Below are positions 29,107-38,486 of a DNA stretch of 64,000 nucleotides, piece after piece. The position numbers and the translations under genes were made by a program. This DNA comes from Fusobacterium ulcerans ATCC 49185 (GTDB lineage Bacteria > Fusobacteriota > Fusobacteriia > Fusobacteriales > Fusobacteriaceae), in NCBI RefSeq assembly GCF_900683735.1, contig NZ_LR215979.1, positions 2,790,001-2,854,000 of the forward strand, given 5' to 3'. The notes below the pieces were generated by a model. The model made no database searches. It saw only the letters and a program-made list of their open reading frames with translations, and was not told where the DNA came from. The first letter of the stretch is position 1. Each line of letters begins with the position of its first letter.

Positions 29107-30819
29107 TTAAGCCTCCATTTTTACAATATTCTTTTTTCTTCTGTTTTCCCACAATACTTTTCCACCCTCAATAACTAAAATAAATGCAAGAGCAAATATA
29201 GGAATAATAATAGCGCATTGAAGTCCATGTACTGCAAGGCTTCCTCTTCCACTCATAAGTATAAGCACATTTGATTTAAATGAAATCAACAAAGAGCTCA
29301 TTGTTGCTACAAGCATAAATACCATTGGGATAAAAAGCATCTTATTATTTTTTCCTTTTTTGGAAAGCCATACAGAAACTCCAAGAAAACAAGGAACTGC
29401 AACTAATTGATTACAAGCTCCAAATAGAGGCCAAATATTCTTATATCCTCCAAGACATAACACTCCTCCTAAAAGAACTGTTACAAAAGTTCCTACATAC
29501 ATATTTCCAAGAGATTTTCTGATACTTCCTGCTTCTTCTCCTGCCTTAGCAGCAAATAATTCCTGAAACATAAATCTTCCAAGTCTTGTGGCAGTATCTA
29601 AAGAGGTAAGAGCAAAAGCAGATATTGCAAGTGAAATAACTGTAAAAGTAGTACTTACTGCTATTTCTCCCATTCCCAAGGTTTTGAAAAACCCTGATAT
29701 AGCAGAAGCAAAAACTACTGCTGGTGTTCCTTTAGGCATTTCATTATTTGTAAATAATGCTCCTACTGCTATAAGAGCTACAACTGCAAGCCCACACTCT
29801 ATAAGCATAGCTCCATATCCAATAAGTTTTGCATCTTTTTCATTATCTAATTGTTTAGATGTAGTTCCTGAGCCTATCAAACTATGAAAGCCTGAAATAG
29901 CCCCACATGCTACTGTAATAAATAAGTAGGGAAACATAACCTGTCCATTAAAGCTACTTGTCCATCCTGTAAAAGCTGGAAGATTTACAGTAGGATTGCT
30001 TCCTACAATCCCAATAACTGCTGCTATTATCATAAAATATAAAAGAAAACTATTAAGATAATCTCTAGGCTGCAAAAGAATCCACACTGGTGTCACAGAG
30101 GCAATAAAAATATATACAAATACCATTCCTAACCAGAAAGTTTTACTTAAATAGATTGGATATTTTAATCCAACAGCTATACATACTACTAAAAGTCCTA
30201 CTCCTGCTATTGATGATACTGCAAGAGGGGCATTCTTTCTATGTACAAGAAAGCCAAATACCACTGACAATGGTATGAAAAGCATAGAGGCTGTTGCTAC
30301 TGAACCATTTGCTGAATTATATATTTTTGTTCCATCATCTGCAATTATATATCCTTGAAATGTAGAGGCAACAATATCTGAAAATGCTGCAACTACTAAA
30401 AGAAGTACAAGCCATGAAAAAATAGTAAAAAGTATTTTGCATCTATATCCTATATTTTCTTCAATAACCTCTCCTAAAGATTTCCCTTTATGTCTTATTG
30501 AAACTATAATTGAAGAGAAATCCTGCACTGCTCCAAAAAATATTCCTCCAATAATTATCCACAGTAATACTGGCACCCATCCAAATACTGCTGCTTGAAT
30601 AGGTCCATTGATTGGGCCTGCTCCTGCTATAGAAGCAAAATGATGTCCTAAAAGAACTGGCGCTTTTGCTGGTATGTAATCGATTCCATCATTAAATTCA
30701 TGCGAAGGTGTCTTTCTCGAAGGATCCACATCCCATTGTTTTGCCAGCCACGAACCATAGGTTACATATGCAATAAAAAAGCATAAAATTGAAAATACTA
30801 AAATCATTACTCCATTCAT
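29107..30819 (-). CDS. cstA: CstA-family transporter (pyruvate/peptide carbon-starvation protein)
   Basis: 570 residues with about sixteen membrane segments. The N-terminal block PAKAPVLLGHHFASIAGAGP and GPIQAAVFGWVPVLLWIIIGG is the CstA hallmark. E. coli CstA and BtsT are about 700 residues and carry pyruvate; this shorter form is common in anaerobes and its cargo is less certain. It is the last gene of an ilvE-unknown-cstA operon. The cargo may therefore be a keto acid or amino acid tied to branched-chain amino-acid transamination (inference). Confidence 0.9.
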   Translation of the reverse strand: MNGVMILVFSILCFFIAYVTYGSWLAKQWDVDPSRKTPSHEFNDGIDYIPAKAPVLLGHHFASIAGAGPINGPIQAAVFGWVPVLLWIIIGGIFFGAVQDFSSIIVSIRHKGKSLGEVIEENIGYRCKILFTIFSWLVLLLVVAAFSDIVASTFQGYIIADDGTKIYNSANGSVATASMLFIPLSVVFGFLVHRKNAPLAVSSIAGVGLLVVCIAVGLKYPIYLSKTFWLGMVFVYIFIASVTPVWILLQPRDYLNSFLLYFMIIAAVIGIVGSNPTVNLPAFTGWTSSFNGQVMFPYLFITVACGAISGFHSLIGSGTTSKQLDNEKDAKLIGYGAMLIECGLAVVALIAVGALFTNNEMPKGTPAVVFASAISGFFKTLGMGEIAVSTTFTVISLAISAFALTSLDTATRLGRFMFQELFAAKAGEEAGSIRKSLGNMYVGTFVTVLLGGVLCLGGYKNIWPLFGACNQLVAVPCFLGVSVWLSKKGKNNKMLFIPMVFMLVATMSSLLISFKSNVLILMSGRGSLAVHGLQCAIIIPIFALAFILVIEGGKVLWENRRKKNIVKMEA

Positions 30820-30845
30820 AAATCTTTCCCCCCTAGTTTAATATA

Positions 30846-31373
30846 TTATTTTTGTTCAAAAATTCTTTCATATAGTTTATTCAGAACTTTTCCTGCTTTA
30901 TTTGTTGTTATTTTCATATTTTCTACATCTATAACAGCTATTCTGCCTGAACTGTATCCTCTTATGGAAAAAAGGTAATTTTTTTCAAATTTATATTTTT
31001 CTATTTTTCTTTTTATATCATCTGAAATCCTTTTAGAAGTAAATATGACAACAGTCAAGAAGGTATACATATGATTTTTCTCAGGATATTTTTCCCCTTT
31101 TCTCACTAGAAAAGGTTCCATATACTCTTTTAGCAGTTCATCAGTTTTATTTAAAACATTTATAGTCATTTCAGATACATCCATAAAAATAATATGTTCA
31201 TAACTTTTAGCTTCCCAAAGCTGCACTTCTTTCACTAAAACATACTTTTCAGAATGAGAGTAAAAATGACCATAAGCCAGATATTTTTCTCCATTTATCT
31301 CCTTATCTCTATATATATCAAATGTTCCCTTGTATTGTTCTGTTATCCTATTAAAATATTCCCCTGTTGTCAT
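30846..31373 (-). CDS. Unknown protein between ilvE and cstA
   Basis: 175 residues, soluble, without signal peptide or membrane segment. It starts MTTGEYFNRITEQYKGTFDIYRDKE, with a mixed alpha/beta pattern in the middle (YEHIIFMDVSEMTINVL, MYTFLTVVIFTSKRIS). A C-terminal strand FSIRGYSSGRIAVIDVENMK is followed by a basic helix. I do not recognise a family. AAGGAG precedes the ATG; the gaps are 16 bases to ilvE and 26 bases to cstA. Placement in the operon suggests an accessory or regulatory role for keto-acid transport or transamination, not shown by the sequence itself. Confidence 0.75.
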   Translation of the reverse strand: MTTGEYFNRITEQYKGTFDIYRDKEINGEKYLAYGHFYSHSEKYVLVKEVQLWEAKSYEHIIFMDVSEMTINVLNKTDELLKEYMEPFLVRKGEKYPEKNHMYTFLTVVIFTSKRISDDIKRKIEKYKFEKNYLFSIRGYSSGRIAVIDVENMKITTNKAGKVLNKLYERIFEQK

Positions 31374-31389
31374 AATATGCTCCTTATTT

Positions 31390-32457
31390 CTATCTTTTTA
31401 CTTCATAAGTCCAGTTAAATTTATCCTCTGCTTTTCCCCATTGAATATCTGTCAATGTATTATAAAGTCTTTGAGTAAGTTCTCCTGTTTTAAAATCATT
31501 AATCATAGCTATTTCTCCCTTGTAGTTCAGTTCCCCTACTGGAGAAATAACTGCTGCTGTTCCTGTTCCAAAAGCTTCTTCCAGTTTTCCTGCTCTTGCT
31601 GCTTCCATCAGAAAATCAATGGTAAAATGTTCCTCATGAACTTTATATCCCCATTCTTTTAGAAGAGTTATACAAGAATCACGAGTTACCCCTGGAAGAA
31701 CTGTTCCATCAATAGGGGCTGTATATATTTCGTTATCTATTTTAAACATTACATTCATAGTTCCAACTTCTTCTACATATTTTCTTTCTACTCCATCTAG
31801 CCATAACACTTGAGTATATCCAAGCTTTCTTGCCTTTTCTTGAGCAGCAATACTAGAAGCGTAATTTCCTCCACACTTTGTAAATCCTGTTCCTCCTTTT
31901 GTTGCACGAACATATTCATCTTCAACATATATTTTTATAGGGTTTACTCCTTCAGGATAATAATTTCCTACTGGAGAAAGAATAATAATAAACTTGTATG
32001 AAATTGCAGGATGTACTCCTACAGCAACTTCAGTAGCAAACATAAATGGACGAATATATAAAGATGTTCCTTCTAAATGAGGAATCCATTCCTTTTCATG
32101 GGCTACAATAGTTTCTACTGCTTCAACAAACATTTCTTCTGGAACCTCTGCCATACAAAGTCTCCTGTTAGAATTTCTCATCCTTTTTGCATTCATTTCT
32201 GGACGGAATAAAAGAATACGATCATCTGGCGTACGATATGCTTTTAAACCTTCAAATGTTTCCTGAGCATAATGAAGAACCATAGAAGCTGGACTCATAG
32301 AAATTGGACCAAAGGGAACTACTCTTGCATCATGCCATCCTTGTCCCTCATCATAATCCATAACAAACATGTAATCAGTAAAATGTTTTCCAAATCCAAG
32401 TTTATTTTCATCTGGTTTTACCTTTAAATTTTCCGTTTTTTCTACTCTTATTTTCAT
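31390..32457 (-). CDS. ilvE: Branched-chain amino-acid aminotransferase
   Basis: 355 residues, the length of the large (type II) branched-chain aminotransferases. The PLP lysine lies in GGTGFTKCGGNYASS. Substrate and phosphate-site motifs include GPISMSPASMVLHYAQETFEG, VLWLDGVERKYVEEVGTMN, GTVLPGVTRDS and EAFGTGTAAVISPVGEL. It interconverts Leu, Ile and Val with their 2-keto acids using glutamate/2-oxoglutarate. It opens the operon with an unknown gene and cstA. In amino-acid-fermenting Fusobacterium the catabolic direction is likely. Confidence 0.93.
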   Translation of the reverse strand: MKIRVEKTENLKVKPDENKLGFGKHFTDYMFVMDYDEGQGWHDARVVPFGPISMSPASMVLHYAQETFEGLKAYRTPDDRILLFRPEMNAKRMRNSNRRLCMAEVPEEMFVEAVETIVAHEKEWIPHLEGTSLYIRPFMFATEVAVGVHPAISYKFIIILSPVGNYYPEGVNPIKIYVEDEYVRATKGGTGFTKCGGNYASSIAAQEKARKLGYTQVLWLDGVERKYVEEVGTMNVMFKIDNEIYTAPIDGTVLPGVTRDSCITLLKEWGYKVHEEHFTIDFLMEAARAGKLEEAFGTGTAAVISPVGELNYKGEIAMINDFKTGELTQRLYNTLTDIQWGKAEDKFNWTYEVKR

Positions 32458-32506
32458 GTTTTTCCCCCTTAAAAATATATGGTTTCTGTTAACTTAAAAT
32501 TTTTAT

Positions 32507-32534
32507 ATAAAAAAAACAGCCTGTCAGGCTGTTT
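32507..32534 (-). terminator. Terminator of the small membrane-protein gene
   Basis: Minus strand: AAACAGCC pairs with GGCTGTTT (32514-32534, 5-base loop) and is followed by a run of eight U. It lies 67 bases after the 49-residue ORF and before ilvE. Confidence 0.8.
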
Positions 32535-32600
32535 ATATCAACATTATTAAAATATTCACAATATTATTATAAAAGAATATTATTATTCTCCATTTAAAAT

Positions 32601-32750
32601 CTAATCAAATGAAACAAATTTATCTTTTATAACAAGAGGATTGTAGAATAATGTTGCAACTCTTCCTAACATAAATATCTGTATATAATTTTTTTCTCTG
32701 CATATGAGTAGTATATATATGACAAATATTATGCTTGATATCACGAACAT
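32601..32750 (-). CDS. 49-residue membrane protein, unrecognised
   Basis: The frame reads MFVISSIIFVIYILLICREK and then 29 more residues (to ...FVSFD). Residues 2-17 form one strong membrane helix followed by a short, mildly basic cytoplasmic tail. An excellent ribosome site (AGAGGAGG) stands nine bases before the ATG. A consensus promoter (TTGATT, 17, TATACT) lies 41 bases upstream and a terminator follows, so this is a complete single-gene unit, not leakage from its neighbours. Its size and topology resemble regulatory small membrane peptides of transporters or type I toxin-like peptides; no homologue is recognised. It lies between a YfcC transporter and ilvE. Confidence 0.65.
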   Translation of the reverse strand: MFVISSIIFVIYILLICREKNYIQIFMLGRVATLFYNPLVIKDKFVSFD

Positions 32751-32782
32751 CTTTTTTCCTCCTCTTTTTAAAATCTTTTTTA

Positions 32783-32819
32783 TAGGTTTGAGTATAAACC
32801 TAAATTAAAAAAAAATCAA
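32783..32819 (-). promoter_or_regulatory. Promoter and operator-like dyad of the small membrane protein
   Basis: Minus strand: TTGATT (32814-32819), 17 bases, TATACT (32791-32796). A perfect dyad TAGGTTT-N6-AAACCTA (32783-32802) covers the -10 box and the expected start of transcription, the classic position of a repressor site. Confidence 0.65.
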
Positions 32820-32880
32820 GTATTTTTTGAAAAAAATATTTTATTCCATACTTTTTGAAAGATATTTTTCAAAAATGATA

Positions 32881-32926
32881 GAATAAAAAACAGCAGTTAA
32901 GGTTAATTAGCCTCTTCTGCTGTTTT
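32881..32926 (-). terminator. Terminator of the YfcC transporter gene
   Basis: AAAACAGCAG pairs with CTGCTGTTTT (32887-32896 with 32917-32926) and a U-run follows on the minus strand. It separates the transporter from the small membrane-protein gene. Confidence 0.8.
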
Positions 32927-32961
32927 CTTCCATTTTTTATCAATAAATATTTAAATATTTT

Positions 32962-34464
32962 TTATTGAAGTTTCATTAACACTCCACCAATAACAAATAA
33001 TGACCCAAATAGGAAAAGCCATCCTTGGAATTTAATTTGGAATTTTGCCCAAATTCCCCATTCTAATTTAGCAATACCTAATATAGCCATTAAGATTCCT
33101 GATGTAGGAACAATAAGATTAGTAAATCCATCTCCTAATTGGAATGCAAGAACTGCAACCTGTCTAGGAACTCCAACCAAATCTGACAATGGAGCCATTA
33201 TAGGCATTGTCAATGCTGCTTGACCAGAACCTGATACAACAAAGAAATTAAATACAGATTGGAATATATACATTACCCAAGCAGAAGCTGCTGCTGGCAA
33301 TCCTCCAAGTCCATTTGCAACCCAATTAAGAACTGTATTAAGAACACTTGGTGTTCCAGCTTCTGTTCCACCTAATACAAGAACTATCCCTTTTGCCATC
33401 CCTACTACTATAGCTGCTCCAATTAAGTCTTCTGCTCCTTTTCTAAATGAAGTTGCTATATCATTTACAGTCATATCATTAAGTTTGAAAACTACTCCAA
33501 TTATCCCTGCTACAACACCCATTATTACAAATTGAGTAGCGATTTCAGGAAGATAGTAACCAAACACTACAACCCCATATATTATCCAAGCCATTCCTAA
33601 AAGTACAACTAATAAAACTAATTTATGTCCAAATTTAAAATCAACTTCCTGTTGGTCTTCTAATTTAAATTCCTCTCTATAATATCTATCAGCTTCATAT
33701 GAAATAGAGCTTTGAGGATTAGCTTTTACTTTATTTGCATATCTAATAGTATAGAATATTCCAAAGGCTGTAAAGAATGTCCACATAGCCATTCTGAATC
33801 CTGCTGCTGAAAGTACAGGAATTCCTGCTACCCCTTGCGCTATTGCAACACTGAAAGGATTCATCCAAGATGTTCCAAATCCTATTTGTGTAGAAACATA
33901 AGTAATCAATATACCAGTTATTCCGTCATATCCCATTCCAATTACTATTGGAATAAGCACCATAGCAAATGGTATTGCCTCTTCTCCCATTCCAAATACT
34001 GCTCCACCTAGTGAAAATACAAAGAACACTATTGGTAGAAGCAGCCATTCTGATCCTTTTGTTTTCTTTATTAAAGCATAAAGTCCTGATTCAACTGCCT
34101 TAGTTTTTAATATGATTCCGAAAGATCCTCCAGTGATAAGAATAAATGCGATTACCCCTACTGCTGTACCCCATTTATCTCCACTTACAATCCCTTCAAA
34201 TACATAGTTTGCTACTCCAACTTCTCCACCTGGTTCAAAGAATTTTATTCCCTTTACTAAAGGTTCTCCTTGTTCATTCAATTCATAAGCAAAACTTCCT
34301 GCTACAGGAACTGTTCTAGTTTTTTCTGCCCCAGTTTCAGTTATATAAGTAACTTTTTCCATTTGGAATTTTCCTACTGGAACCGTATGTGTTAATATTG
34401 CAGCCAAAATGACTACAAAAAATATAATTACATACGTATCTGGCATGTTAAACTTTTTTTTCAT
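32962..34464 (-). CDS. YfcC-family (DcuC-like) transporter
   Basis: 500 residues from an ATG preceded by GGAGGTA (a GTG four codons earlier falls in the ribosome site). About twelve membrane segments are present with the family blocks FFVFSLGGAVFGMGEEAIPF, ITYVSTQIGFGTSWMNPF and VSGSGQAALTMPIMAPL. The YfcC group belongs to the C4-dicarboxylate/ArsB-like IT superfamily; members are linked to uptake of basic amino acids, peptides or short acids, but the substrate cannot be read from sequence. It is a single-gene unit. Confidence 0.85.
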   Translation of the reverse strand: MKKKFNMPDTYVIIFFVVILAAILTHTVPVGKFQMEKVTYITETGAEKTRTVPVAGSFAYELNEQGEPLVKGIKFFEPGGEVGVANYVFEGIVSGDKWGTAVGVIAFILITGGSFGIILKTKAVESGLYALIKKTKGSEWLLLPIVFFVFSLGGAVFGMGEEAIPFAMVLIPIVIGMGYDGITGILITYVSTQIGFGTSWMNPFSVAIAQGVAGIPVLSAAGFRMAMWTFFTAFGIFYTIRYANKVKANPQSSISYEADRYYREEFKLEDQQEVDFKFGHKLVLLVVLLGMAWIIYGVVVFGYYLPEIATQFVIMGVVAGIIGVVFKLNDMTVNDIATSFRKGAEDLIGAAIVVGMAKGIVLVLGGTEAGTPSVLNTVLNWVANGLGGLPAAASAWVMYIFQSVFNFFVVSGSGQAALTMPIMAPLSDLVGVPRQVAVLAFQLGDGFTNLIVPTSGILMAILGIAKLEWGIWAKFQIKFQGWLFLFGSLFVIGGVLMKLQ

Positions 34465-34595
34465 TTTTACCTCCACAAATTTTTAATACTATTATTATAC
34501 TTTATGTTTTTAATTAAATCAATACTTAATGATATAAACTATATTTAAAATTTTTAAGAGGTATTTCATCTGCTGTTTTTTTATGAGTATTTACA

Positions 34596-36182
34596 CTAAA
34601 ATCTTTTTCCTTGACTTATTAATTTCCCCTCTTGACTATAACGTTTATACTCTTTTTCCTTACCATTTTCATAGATATATTCTTCTGATATCTTTCCAGT
34701 TGTATAAAAAAATCTTTGTACTCCATCTCTTTTTCCAGATTTATAATTTTCCTCAGATATAATAATATCCCCTGAATACTGTACCCATCTTCCTTCTTTT
34801 TCATCCATTTGATAATTTCCCTGTTTATATAATTTTCCATTTGGATAATATTCAGTTACAGTTCCATGGCGAAGTCCATTTTTAAATTCTGACTCTCTTT
34901 TAAAATAATCTTTTCTATCAAAATCAGTAGGTGTATAGTATATCTGTTTTCCATCCATTTTGCCATTTTCATTGTAGTTATAGATAGAAACATTCTTTCC
35001 TTTTTCATCAAAAGTATTCCATATTCCAACTCTCATAGAATCCTTATATGTCCCTGATGTTTCTATATCTCCTTTTCTGCTGTATTTTTTATAATCACCT
35101 TCCAACCTATCATTGGAATATGTTTCTTCTACAGATACCTTTCCATCTTCAAAGTAAGTTATGAACATTCCTTCTTTCTTTCCAGAAACATAATTTAATC
35201 TTCTGTATATTTTTCCACTAGGATAATATATTTCTACAGTCCCATCTATACCACCATTTATATAGTTTCCTTGCTCTATTTTATTTCCATTCTTATCATA
35301 TTTTATATATGTTCCATTGAGAACTCCCCCTTGAAAATTCTCTTCCCAAGCAAGAGTTCCTTTTTTACTTATTCCCTGCCACAATCCATCTTTTCTATCC
35401 TCTGCATAATTTCCTTTTACTTCAATATTTCCATCTTGATAATATTTTACATAATTTCCATTCTTTTTTCCATCTTCATAAGTTATTTCATATTGAAGAT
35501 TTTTTCCAAAATATATTTTCTCTATTCCCTCTTTTTTTCCATTTGTATAATCTATTTCACTTTTTTTATCCCCATTAGCAGCATATATTACATACTTTCC
35601 ATTAAGTACTCCATTAACATATATTCCTGTTGCTTTTATATTTCCATTTTCATATTTTGATATATATTCTCCTGTTGGTTTATTTTCTCTGTATGTAACT
35701 TCTTCTTTTAAAAGTCCATTAGTATAAAATCTGCTCCATTTTCCATCTCTTATTCCATATTTATATTCCCTTTTTTCCTTTATTCTTCCATTTGTATCAT
35801 AAAGAATTTCTTCTCCATCTTTTTTTCCATCAGTATATGAAGTTTCTGATTTTATAGAACCACTGCTATAATATTCCTTGTACACCCCATTTTTTTGTTC
35901 TCTTTTTACAGTTGTTGGAAATGTTTTTACTTTTGGAAGCGGAGGTGTTACAACAGTTTTTGTAACTTTTGTTGTTTTTACTGTTGGTTTCTTGGATGTT
36001 TTTGATAAAATTGCTGCTATTTCCATATTTTTTTTACTTTCATTAATATTAGCCTCAATCTTTGATTTTATATCCAAATCTTTGATTTTTGTTTGAGCAA
36101 GGTACACTCCTCCAGCTAATATTGCTGATATAATCAATATTACAATAAATGCTATAAAAAAATTTTTTCCTTTTTCGCTCAT
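34596..36182 (-). CDS. Membrane-anchored MORN-variant repeat protein
   Basis: 528 residues. A single membrane helix (about residues 8-28) is followed by a Lys/Thr-rich linker (residues 29-95). About 18 tandem repeats of 23-24 residues then reach the C-terminus, with the pattern YxNGxIKxxxxYxxGxxxG. These are MORN_2 (YwqK-type) repeats, which stack into a beta-sheet ribbon. Topology suggests the repeats lie in the periplasm. Proteins of this type in Fusobacterium are abundant, and their function is unknown (binding of surface partners or lipids is proposed for MORN repeats in general). It is a single gene; repeat recombination could change its length between strains. Confidence 0.85.
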   Translation of the reverse strand: MSEKGKNFFIAFIVILIISAILAGGVYLAQTKIKDLDIKSKIEANINESKKNMEIAAILSKTSKKPTVKTTKVTKTVVTPPLPKVKTFPTTVKREQKNGVYKEYYSSGSIKSETSYTDGKKDGEEILYDTNGRIKEKREYKYGIRDGKWSRFYTNGLLKEEVTYRENKPTGEYISKYENGNIKATGIYVNGVLNGKYVIYAANGDKKSEIDYTNGKKEGIEKIYFGKNLQYEITYEDGKKNGNYVKYYQDGNIEVKGNYAEDRKDGLWQGISKKGTLAWEENFQGGVLNGTYIKYDKNGNKIEQGNYINGGIDGTVEIYYPSGKIYRRLNYVSGKKEGMFITYFEDGKVSVEETYSNDRLEGDYKKYSRKGDIETSGTYKDSMRVGIWNTFDEKGKNVSIYNYNENGKMDGKQIYYTPTDFDRKDYFKRESEFKNGLRHGTVTEYYPNGKLYKQGNYQMDEKEGRWVQYSGDIIISEENYKSGKRDGVQRFFYTTGKISEEYIYENGKEKEYKRYSQEGKLISQGKRF

Positions 36183-36474
36183 GTACTTTCCCCCATTCTT
36201 GTATTTTTACAACTATATTGTACCATCTTATTCCTTTATATTTCCATAACCTTTTTCATATATTTTTCAAAATCGACAGACTTTAAATACAATTTATCAA
36301 TTTTTTACATAATAACAGTTCAATATTTTTGTATTTTATATTAATTTAAAATTTAAAGAACAGTTACACTCACTTTATTTTTTCTTTCCTTTTCATTGAA
36401 AAAATTGGTGCAGAATAGAAATATCTAAGGTATAATTTTAATAAGGTCAACATTATAATAAAGAGGGGGTATAC

Positions 36475-38217
36475 ATGAAAAAAATATTATCTATTATTAT
36501 GACATCTGTTTTATCATTTAGTTTATATGCTGTAAATACAGAATATAAAACTGATGTAGTTATTGTTGGAAGTGGGGGAGCTGGTATGACTGCAGCTCTT
36601 TTTGCAGCTGAAAATGGAGCTAATGTAGTTTTGTTAGAAAAAACAGGATATATGGGGGGAGCTACTCTTATGTCAGCAGGAATTATTCCTGCCACAGGAA
36701 CTAAACAGCAAAAAGATGCTAAAATTGATGATTCTATAGAAAATTTCAAATTGGATATATTCAGAGCTGCAAACTATAGTCAAGATAAAGATATGGTTGA
36801 AACTGTTGCTTCTGAAGCTAAATTAACTATTGAGTGGCTTGAAAGCCTGGGGGTTAAATTTAACCTTATTACTAATGCTTTATATTATGGACAATCAAAT
36901 TATAGAATGCACATAGCTGAAGGTTCTGGAGCTGGTATGACCACTAAAATTATAGAAGCAGTAAAGAAAAACCCGAAGATTACTGTGCTTAATTTTACAT
37001 CTGGAACTGGGTTGATAACAGATAAAGAAGATGTTGGTGGAGTTAGAGCCAAAAAAGCTAATGGAGAAGAAATTGAAATATATGCTTCTAAAGTTATTTT
37101 AGCAACTAGTGGTTTTGCCTCTAATGAAGAAATGCTCAAAAAATATATTCCCGAAATAGCTAATGCTTATCCTTTGACAGCTCCTGGGGCAACTGGAGAA
37201 GGAATAGTATGGGGACAAAAACTAGGAGCAGAATTAAAAAATATGCATGCCTATCAAGGTCATGCAGTTTTCAATCTTCAAAGTAAAAGCAGTATGGATC
37301 TTTCTATTCTTTCAAGAGGAGGTATTCTCATAAATAAAGATGGAAAAAGATTCACTAATGAAATAATGGGATATTCTGAGCTTACTCCCCATGTTGTAAA
37401 TCAAAAAGATGCTGCTGCGTACATACTATTTAATAAAGAAAATGCTGAAAAAACTAGCAACTTCAAAAATTATACTTCTGCTGGAATAGTTTTGGAAGGA
37501 AAGAATATAGCTGAAATTGCTAAGGCTATGAGAGTAGATGAAAAAGAACTTGGAAAAACTATTAAAATGTATAATGAAGGAATAGAAAAAGGAGAAGATG
37601 TCTTCAATAGAACTAAACTTCCAAAAAATTTCAATGGCCCTTATTATGCTATTGAAATAACTGGAGATTTAAGACATACACAAGGTGGACTTGTCATAAC
37701 TCTTGATGGAGAAGTAAAAAAAGAAAATGGAGATAAAATTCCTAATCTTTATGCTGCTGGTGGTGTAACTGAAGGGTTTTCTGGTGCTGGGGGACCTAAC
37801 TATATGTCTGGCAATGGACTTTTACAGGCATTTGTTTTTGGCAGAAGAGCTGGTATAGCTGCTGCTAAATCAATAACTAATCCTATGGATAAAACTATTA
37901 TCAATAATATTACTAGTTTCAAAGATAATAGAATTGTAAAGGAAACTAAATATAGAGATGGAAAATATGTAGGTGAAGGAAAAGGATACAAAGGGAATAT
38001 AAAAGTAGAAGTTACTGTTAAAAATAATAAAATTGCTAAAATAGAAGCTGTTGAATATAAGGACACTGAAATAATATTCAACTCTGCTGTTGAAAAAATA
38101 TCTGATGATGTTATCTATACTCAAAATACTGATAAAATAGATTCAGTAGCAGGTGCCACAAGTTCTGCAAGAGGTATAGGAACTGCAATAAAAAATGCTG
38201 TAAAACCAGCTAAATAA
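36475..38217 (+). CDS. Exported FAD/FMN reductase of the flavocytochrome c / urocanate-reductase group
   Basis: 580 residues. A signal peptide (1-19) precedes an FAD-binding fumarate-reductase-like domain (about 25-475; VVIVGSGGAGMTAALFAAE, LRHTQGGL) and a C-terminal FMN-binding domain (about 490-578) with DSVAGATSS, the site for covalent FMN attached by ApbE. There is no CxxCH heme motif and no cysteine at all. The last fumarate-site segment, normally histidine- and arginine-containing, reads EGFSGAGGPNYMSGNG, so the substrate is probably not fumarate but another enoate (urocanate, acrylate or similar). The electron donor is not encoded next to it. AGAGGGGG precedes the ATG. Confidence 0.88.
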   Translation: MKKILSIIMTSVLSFSLYAVNTEYKTDVVIVGSGGAGMTAALFAAENGANVVLLEKTGYMGGATLMSAGIIPATGTKQQKDAKIDDSIENFKLDIFRAANYSQDKDMVETVASEAKLTIEWLESLGVKFNLITNALYYGQSNYRMHIAEGSGAGMTTKIIEAVKKNPKITVLNFTSGTGLITDKEDVGGVRAKKANGEEIEIYASKVILATSGFASNEEMLKKYIPEIANAYPLTAPGATGEGIVWGQKLGAELKNMHAYQGHAVFNLQSKSSMDLSILSRGGILINKDGKRFTNEIMGYSELTPHVVNQKDAAAYILFNKENAEKTSNFKNYTSAGIVLEGKNIAEIAKAMRVDEKELGKTIKMYNEGIEKGEDVFNRTKLPKNFNGPYYAIEITGDLRHTQGGLVITLDGEVKKENGDKIPNLYAAGGVTEGFSGAGGPNYMSGNGLLQAFVFGRRAGIAAAKSITNPMDKTIINNITSFKDNRIVKETKYRDGKYVGEGKGYKGNIKVEVTVKNNKIAKIEAVEYKDTEIIFNSAVEKISDDVIYTQNTDKIDSVAGATSSARGIGTAIKNAVKPAK

Positions 38218-38227
38218 CCAAAACTTT

Positions 38228-38320
38228 AAAAGACTAACTTATAAAATAGAATAATGTTTTAAAATTTTTTAATATAATTTTTTAGAACTTGTTTACTATT
38301 TTTTAGTTGGTCTTTTTTAT
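38228..38320 (+). terminator. Long-loop terminator
   Basis: AAAAGACTAACT (38228-38239) pairs with AGTTGGTCTTTT (38305-38316) with one wobble, followed by T residues. The 65-base loop is A/T-rich. It separates the reductase from the lyase operon. Confidence 0.6.
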
Positions 38321-38486
38321 TTTTAATTTTAAAGAAATCATAATTTCTAATTTTAAACATATAATTTATTCTTTAATATAAAAAAATTTGACAAATTTAA
38401 AATAAGAGAGTATATTTCTAATTAAATAGATTAGATACTTAACTATTAAAAAGATAAAACATTTGAAAATATAATAGGAGGAATAT

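Noticed and set aside
34596-36182. Tandem DNA repeats or CRISPR-like array in the MORN gene
   Set aside because: The periodicity is about 70 bases and follows the protein repeat; units are diverged in DNA sequence and there are no spacer/repeat classes.
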